This document shows positions 5,241 to 8,850 of a DNA stretch of 8,850 nt, in pieces (positions within the stretch are counted from its first letter, which is position 1; every line of letters starts with the position of its first letter). The translations under genes were made by a program, and so were the position numbers. The notes beneath the pieces are model-generated. The model had not been told where the DNA came from, made no database searches, and worked only from the letters and a program-made list of their open reading frames with translations. Origin of the DNA: an uncultured Pseudomonadota bacterium (GTDB taxonomy: Bacteria; Pseudomonadota; Gammaproteobacteria; Burkholderiales; Rhodocyclaceae); the NCBI GenBank assembly GCA_903939665.1, contig CAJAHZ010000489.1, positions 1 to 8,850 on the forward strand. Direction: 5' to 3'.

Positions 5241-6356
5241 ATGAACCCAAAAATGCAACGCCTGTTCGATAGCTTGAAGGATGGAGTGCTCATCGTTTCT
5301 CCAGTTGGTCGCGAGGTCCTTTACGCTAATCAAGCAGCGCAGGCGATGCTGCCGGTGACCATTGGCAAGCCGCTTTTGGGTGAGTGGATGCATAGTCAGC
5401 TCAGCGCTATCCAGCGTGGTTATCTCAAGCCGCCCTTGATATTCGTGATTGGTTTGCCTGGGCAGAGGCAGGTTGAAGATCAGATCCAGGTCACCCTGCT
5501 GCCGAGCCCGGTCGGAAATGACTTTGTTGCGATCTTGAAAAATGTCTCTGATGAGCAGGCATACGAAAACGTGATCAGCAACCTTGCGGAGATGCTTGAC
5601 TGCGAATTTCGTGGGCCAATGCGAGAGTTTCTCGGTGCGCTTGTCAAGATGCTCTCCCAATTTGAGTCCAAGGCTGAGGAAAACTGGGCGCTGAGGGAAT
5701 CGGTTGCTGAAGTGTCGCGAATGGGTTCCCTGCTCGAAGGGCGTTTGCAACAGATCGGCCTGCTCGCGTCGGCATTCAAGGAAGCGCCAATGTGCTGCGA
5801 CGAGCGGATTGTTGTGTCGGAACTGATCAACGACGTGTTGGTTTCGACCCGACCTTTACTCGCCGAGCACGGATTGCGCGTCAGTTTCTCAGGCATTGGC
5901 GATGGCCTGCCAGTGATCTACGGTAGCCGGACCTTTCTGGTGCAGGCGCTGGCCGGTTATCTGCGTCACCTCGTCGAGCGGATCGACCGAGGGGTGAACA
6001 TACTGCTTTCAGCAAAGACGAAGGGAAATTTCATACTCCTGTCCATCGCCAGTTACGGGAGGAGTACGCCCCCTGGCAAAAGCAGGCGCGTACTTCTCCC
6101 TCTATTGAGCGCCAGAGGATCAACAACCTTCGAAGTGCTTGGGCTAACTTTGCCACTCTGCAAGAGAGTGGTTGAGCTGAGCGGAGGAAGTGTTCACTTT
6201 GACGACGGTGCAGGCGAAATGAGCAAGATCACCTTTGAATTACCCGTCGGGGCGCCGGCTGTGAGAGAGCGGGAAAATGGTTTGCAGCAAGCCCAGCGCT
6301 ACGCTCAGGACTTGCTTACTTTGATGCAGCGCCAGGCAGCAGCCATTCAACACTAA
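5241..6356 (+). CDS. PAS/histidine-kinase-like protein lacking catalytic motifs (probable pseudokinase)
   Basis: A 371-aa soluble protein with no membrane segment. Residues about 5-105 form a PAS-like domain (DSLKDGVLIVSPVGREVLYANQ at the start). Residues 113-185 match a HisKA dimerisation region, but where the H-box should read like SHELRTP it has DCEFRGP: Cys121 stands in the place of the phospho-accepting His. The C-terminal part (about 190-338) follows the HATPase fold, with LGLTLPLCKRVVELSGGSVHF matching the G2 region. However, the N-box region (residues 227-250, SRTFLVQALAGYLRHL) lacks the metal-binding Asn, and the G1 DxGxG is replaced by ASYGRST. Neither ATP binding nor autophosphorylation is expected. 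The frame is intact, with a good ribosome binding site and a receiver gene 10 bases downstream, so this looks like a maintained non-catalytic protein rather than decay. It probably acts as a scaffold, receiver-binding partner or modulator of the kinase at 6771. Confidence 0.85.
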   Translation: MNPKMQRLFDSLKDGVLIVSPVGREVLYANQAAQAMLPVTIGKPLLGEWMHSQLSAIQRGYLKPPLIFVIGLPGQRQVEDQIQVTLLPSPVGNDFVAILKNVSDEQAYENVISNLAEMLDCEFRGPMREFLGALVKMLSQFESKAEENWALRESVAEVSRMGSLLEGRLQQIGLLASAFKEAPMCCDERIVVSELINDVLVSTRPLLAEHGLRVSFSGIGDGLPVIYGSRTFLVQALAGYLRHLVERIDRGVNILLSAKTKGNFILLSIASYGRSTPPGKSRRVLLPLLSARGSTTFEVLGLTLPLCKRVVELSGGSVHFDDGAGEMSKITFELPVGAPAVRERENGLQQAQRYAQDLLTLMQRQAAAIQH

Positions 6357-6366
6357 GGAGAGAAGA

Positions 6367-6756
6367 ATGAAAACGATTGTACTGGTCGTGGATGATCAAG
6401 CCGATATTCGTAAGCTGGTGCGCATGACACTCGCCATCAGCGATGCCGAAGTCTACGAAGCAGACTCGGGAGAGAGTAGCGTAAAGATGGCGTCGAGCCT
6501 GCGGCCGCAAGTTGTTCTGATGGACGTCATGATGCCAGGTGAAATTGACGGCTATGAGGCGTGTCGCCGTATCAAGGATGATCCGAGTCTGACCGGAACC
6601 GCCGTCGTCATCTTGACGGCGCGTGGTCAGCAGAGCGATCTGGCGGCCGGTATGGCAGCCGGTGCCGATGCTTATCTCGTAAAGCCTTTCAGCCCCCTGC
6701 AGTTGCTTGATGCGGTTAACGAACTGGCAGGAAAAGCCCGGCGTCTGGCTGCTTGA
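6367..6756 (+). CDS. Stand-alone CheY-like receiver protein
   Basis: A 129-aa single receiver domain with Asp9/Asp10, phospho-acceptor Asp53 in VVLMDVMMPGEIDG, Thr84 in VILTARGQ and Lys106 in YLVKPFSPLQL. No output domain is present, so it should act by protein contact. An AAGGAG site (6355-6360) overlaps the TAA of the pseudokinase gene, 6 bases before the ATG, and the kinase gene starts 14 bases after its stop, so the three form a tight operon. The membrane kinase is the natural phosphate donor; the pseudokinase may bind this protein. It closely resembles the receiver at 2015-2380 on the other strand, down to the KPFSPLQL end, which suggests a duplicate within the same circuit. Confidence 0.93.
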   Translation: MKTIVLVVDDQADIRKLVRMTLAISDAEVYEADSGESSVKMASSLRPQVVLMDVMMPGEIDGYEACRRIKDDPSLTGTAVVILTARGQQSDLAAGMAAGADAYLVKPFSPLQLLDAVNELAGKARRLAA

Positions 6757-6770
6757 AATAGGGGCGAGAA

Positions 6771-8850
6771 ATGTGTGCGACGGTGTTGCCGGAAAAAGAT
6801 CGCAAGATGCTTCCAGATTCGTCATTGCCCCTTGAAGGAGGAATCGGGAGCAGCCCTTTTCGAAGTCATTTGAGCCTCGTCGTGGGTGCCTTGATCCTGC
6901 TGTTTGGAATCGCCAGTGGTATGACAACCAGTCTGTTTCAGTCCACCAACGATCAGCGCTTCAGTAAAGCGGCAACGCTGGCGCAACAGCGGTTTAATGG
7001 CGAGATCCGGTACATCAACGGAGTTGCCGAAGCGCTCACCCATAGCCCCCCGGTGCTCGATGCGTTGGATCCGGCGGGAAAGGCCAGCCAGCCGGGCGCG
7101 CTATTTGTTGGCGCCACCTCCGGGCTGCCGGCTGAGCTGGAAGGGCTGGTCATATATGACCAGCAGGGGCACGTGCTGGCTAGCAAAAACTATGCAGAAA
7201 GGTCGGCAGGTCTGCATAAAAGCATGCTGGTTGAAATCGTTTCAACCGGGAAGCCTGCGGTGCGGCTGGGTGCGCAGGCGGGGGTAGCCCACTATCTGTT
7301 GGGTTACCCGATCATTCTTTCTTCCACCGAGCCGCTGCTTGGGGTGCTGATCGCCGAGGTTGACTTCGCCAGGCTGGCCGAGCGTGCGCTTGATATGGGC
7401 AGTCCGAACATGATCGCTGAGTTGCGCCTGGGTTCCGGTGAAAGTCTGTTCAGGGTAGGCAGCTTCGTGAATGGTGATGAGCGACTCAGTGTGTCACTGG
7501 CGCTTGGGCAGGCAGAAGGTCTACTGCCGCCAATCCATCTGGAACTCAGCCAGCCAAAAAAAGATGCGCTACGACCTTTCTCCGGGCTCCGCTTTTTCTT
7601 TCTGCTTTTTGCCATCGGCATCGTTGCATATATTGCCTTTCGCATTGCACGTCGCCGCGCTGCACCTCACCCGTGGACCGAGCCGGATCATGAATTTTCA
7701 TCATCTCCCCGGAGCAATGAGCATCAGCTGCTGTTGAAAGACCGTGCGTTCATGGCCAGTAGCAGCGGCATCATTATTGTGTCGATGAGTAGCCGACCGT
7801 CGATTGTCGAAATTGTTAACCCCGCCTATGAAACCATCACGGGCTATGCGCCTGCCGAAATTGTCGGCCAGCCTCCCGGCAAGTTAAGCGAAACGGATAG
7901 AGATCAGCCAGGTTTGCGGGAATTGAGATGTGCGATTGCTGAGGAGCGGTCAGCCACTGTGACGCTGCGCAATTATCGTAAGGACGGTTCCTTGTTCTGG
8001 AACAGGCTCTCGGTCTCGCCGGTGCACGATAGTCATGGCCGGCTCACGCATTACGTTGGTATTTTGAACGACATCACCGCCCAGAAAAGTGCGGAAGAGC
8101 AGGTAATGGCTTGGGTGAGGCGTCTCGATATGCTCAGTGCAATGAGCGTTGATGGCTTGGTTGCCCTGGATATGAACAGCCGCGTTTCGTATGCGAATGA
8201 TGCTTTTTTACGCGCGTTCGAACTTGATTTGCCGGCGGTAATGAGGCTTGAGCTGCGGGACCTTGATCAACATCTTGCCCAATGTTGTGATCCGCGCTAT
8301 CCGTACCCCAGCATCGAGGCGCACCCATCGACGCTCGGAATCGACGGGGCGTTTAACTGCGAAATGGAAATCCAGCTGGCTCGCCCGCAGCGACGCGTTT
8401 TGCTGAGAACGATTCGGCAGGGTAGTCACGAAACATCGCTGTTGCTGTATTTTCAAGATATCACCAAGGCTCGCGAGCTTGAAGAGATGAAAAGCGAGTT
8501 TCTTGCCACTGCGGCTCATGAGTTGCGAACCCCGATGGCAAGTATCCTCGGCTTTTCGGAACTGCTGCTACAGCGCGATTTCGATGCGGAAAGCAGTCGG
8601 GATCCGCTCGAAATAATCGTCCGTCAGGCGCATCGCGTCACCGATTTGCTCAACGAATTGCTCGATCTGGCGCGTATCGAAGCGCGCCGGGGGAAGGATT
8701 TCAAGCTCGCCGTAGAAGACCTGCGTCCCATCGTGGAAGCCGTCATTTCTTCTATTCCAGAGTCGACTGATCGGGTGCTGATCAATGCGCCTGATCGTGT
8801 TGCTCTAGTCAATGTGGATAAACAGAAAATTCATCAGGTGTTGAGCAATC
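6771..8850 (+). CDS. Membrane-bound sensor histidine kinase with periplasmic sensor, two PAS domains, HisKA and start of HATPase (3' end outside window)
   Basis: One open frame of 693 codons runs to the window edge. A 30-residue polar N-terminus is followed by a membrane span (about 34-55), a periplasmic domain (about 57-269) and a second span (about 272-292, LRFFFLLFAIGIVAYIAF) with Arg-rich flank. The periplasmic part has Cache-like features: GLVIYDQQGHVLAS (125-138), then YLLGYPII and LLGVLIAEVDFARL (189-202). The cytoplasm holds PAS 1 (about 327-440, including EIVNPAYETITGYAPAE and DGSLFWN), a degenerate PAS 2 (about 448-568), and HisKA with a canonical H-box AAHELRTPMASILGFSELL, His583 being the phosphorylation site (codon 8517-8519). 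The HATPase begins near 660; its N-box is just starting (IHQVLSN) at the edge. AGGGG lies 6 bases before the ATG. A C-terminal receiver or Hpt domain may follow outside. PAS 1 lacks the LOV cysteine. The ligand is unknown. Confidence 0.9.
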   Translation, partial: MCATVLPEKDRKMLPDSSLPLEGGIGSSPFRSHLSLVVGALILLFGIASGMTTSLFQSTNDQRFSKAATLAQQRFNGEIRYINGVAEALTHSPPVLDALDPAGKASQPGALFVGATSGLPAELEGLVIYDQQGHVLASKNYAERSAGLHKSMLVEIVSTGKPAVRLGAQAGVAHYLLGYPIILSSTEPLLGVLIAEVDFARLAERALDMGSPNMIAELRLGSGESLFRVGSFVNGDERLSVSLALGQAEGLLPPIHLELSQPKKDALRPFSGLRFFFLLFAIGIVAYIAFRIARRRAAPHPWTEPDHEFSSSPRSNEHQLLLKDRAFMASSSGIIIVSMSSRPSIVEIVNPAYETITGYAPAEIVGQPPGKLSETDRDQPGLRELRCAIAEERSATVTLRNYRKDGSLFWNRLSVSPVHDSHGRLTHYVGILNDITAQKSAEEQVMAWVRRLDMLSAMSVDGLVALDMNSRVSYANDAFLRAFELDLPAVMRLELRDLDQHLAQCCDPRYPYPSIEAHPSTLGIDGAFNCEMEIQLARPQRRVLLRTIRQGSHETSLLLYFQDITKARELEEMKSEFLATAAHELRTPMASILGFSELLLQRDFDAESSRDPLEIIVRQAHRVTDLLNELLDLARIEARRGKDFKLAVEDLRPIVEAVISSIPESTDRVLINAPDRVALVNVDKQKIHQVLSN

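Noticed and set aside
7749..8095. PAS 1 of the membrane kinase as a LOV photosensor
   Set aside because: The region equivalent to the LOV GxNCRFLQ motif has GQPPGKLSE with no cysteine, so flavin-adduct chemistry is not expected.

Overview
The window looks like a chromosomal signal-transduction locus from a Gram-negative proteobacterium, most likely a betaproteobacterium of the Rhodocyclales type. This is inferred from moderately high GC, the mix of PAS, GGDEF and receiver proteins, and the style of the HTH proteins. No rRNA, tRNA, CRISPR array, transposase or other mobile element was seen. The order-level guess rests on gene style alone and is tentative.

Left arm (1-3084, minus strand). A tightly packed four-gene operon reads leftward: an N-terminal excisionase/MerR-type HTH fused to a C-terminal receiver domain (2377-3084), a stand-alone CheY-like receiver (2015-2380), a soluble PAS-PAS-GGDEF diguanylate cyclase with an intact active site and I-site (526-2007), and the N-terminal part of a PhnD-family periplasmic binding protein (1-529, cut by the window edge). 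Three of the genes are joined by 4-base start/stop overlaps or a 7-base gap, so they are probably co-translated. The operon appears to couple phosphorelay input to c-di-GMP synthesis and to a periplasmic ligand-binding protein.

Centre (3085-4811). A divergent intergenic region of about 550 bases holds AT-rich promoter-like DNA with helically phased TATCA repeats on the left side. On the right side are two adjacent perfect dyads, the second enclosing a consensus -10 element. Two small plus-strand genes of unknown function follow. The first encodes a 159-aa protein with a Gly-Met repeat N-terminus and a hydrophobic C-terminal helix. The second encodes a 95-aa Gly-rich protein whose tail may be frameshifted. 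A further gene-free stretch of about 330 bases ends with a promoter for the next gene.

Right arm (4812-8850, plus strand). A small Xre-like HTH protein is followed by a run of signalling genes: a soluble PAS/histidine-kinase-like protein that has lost the phospho-accepting His and recognisable N and G1 boxes (a probable pseudokinase), a second stand-alone CheY-like receiver closely resembling the left-arm one, and a membrane-bound sensor histidine kinase with a periplasmic sensor domain, two PAS domains and a canonical H-box, cut by the right edge.

Taken together, the two arms may form one circuit. The membrane kinase (6771) would be the phosphate source, the pseudokinase a partner or modulator, the twin receivers shuttles, the HTH-receiver a transcriptional output, and the diguanylate cyclase a second-messenger output. 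The two small unknown proteins, sited between the arms behind an unusual palindromic promoter region, are the least explained part and are candidates for the regulated effectors. This wiring is inference from gene order and domain content only.
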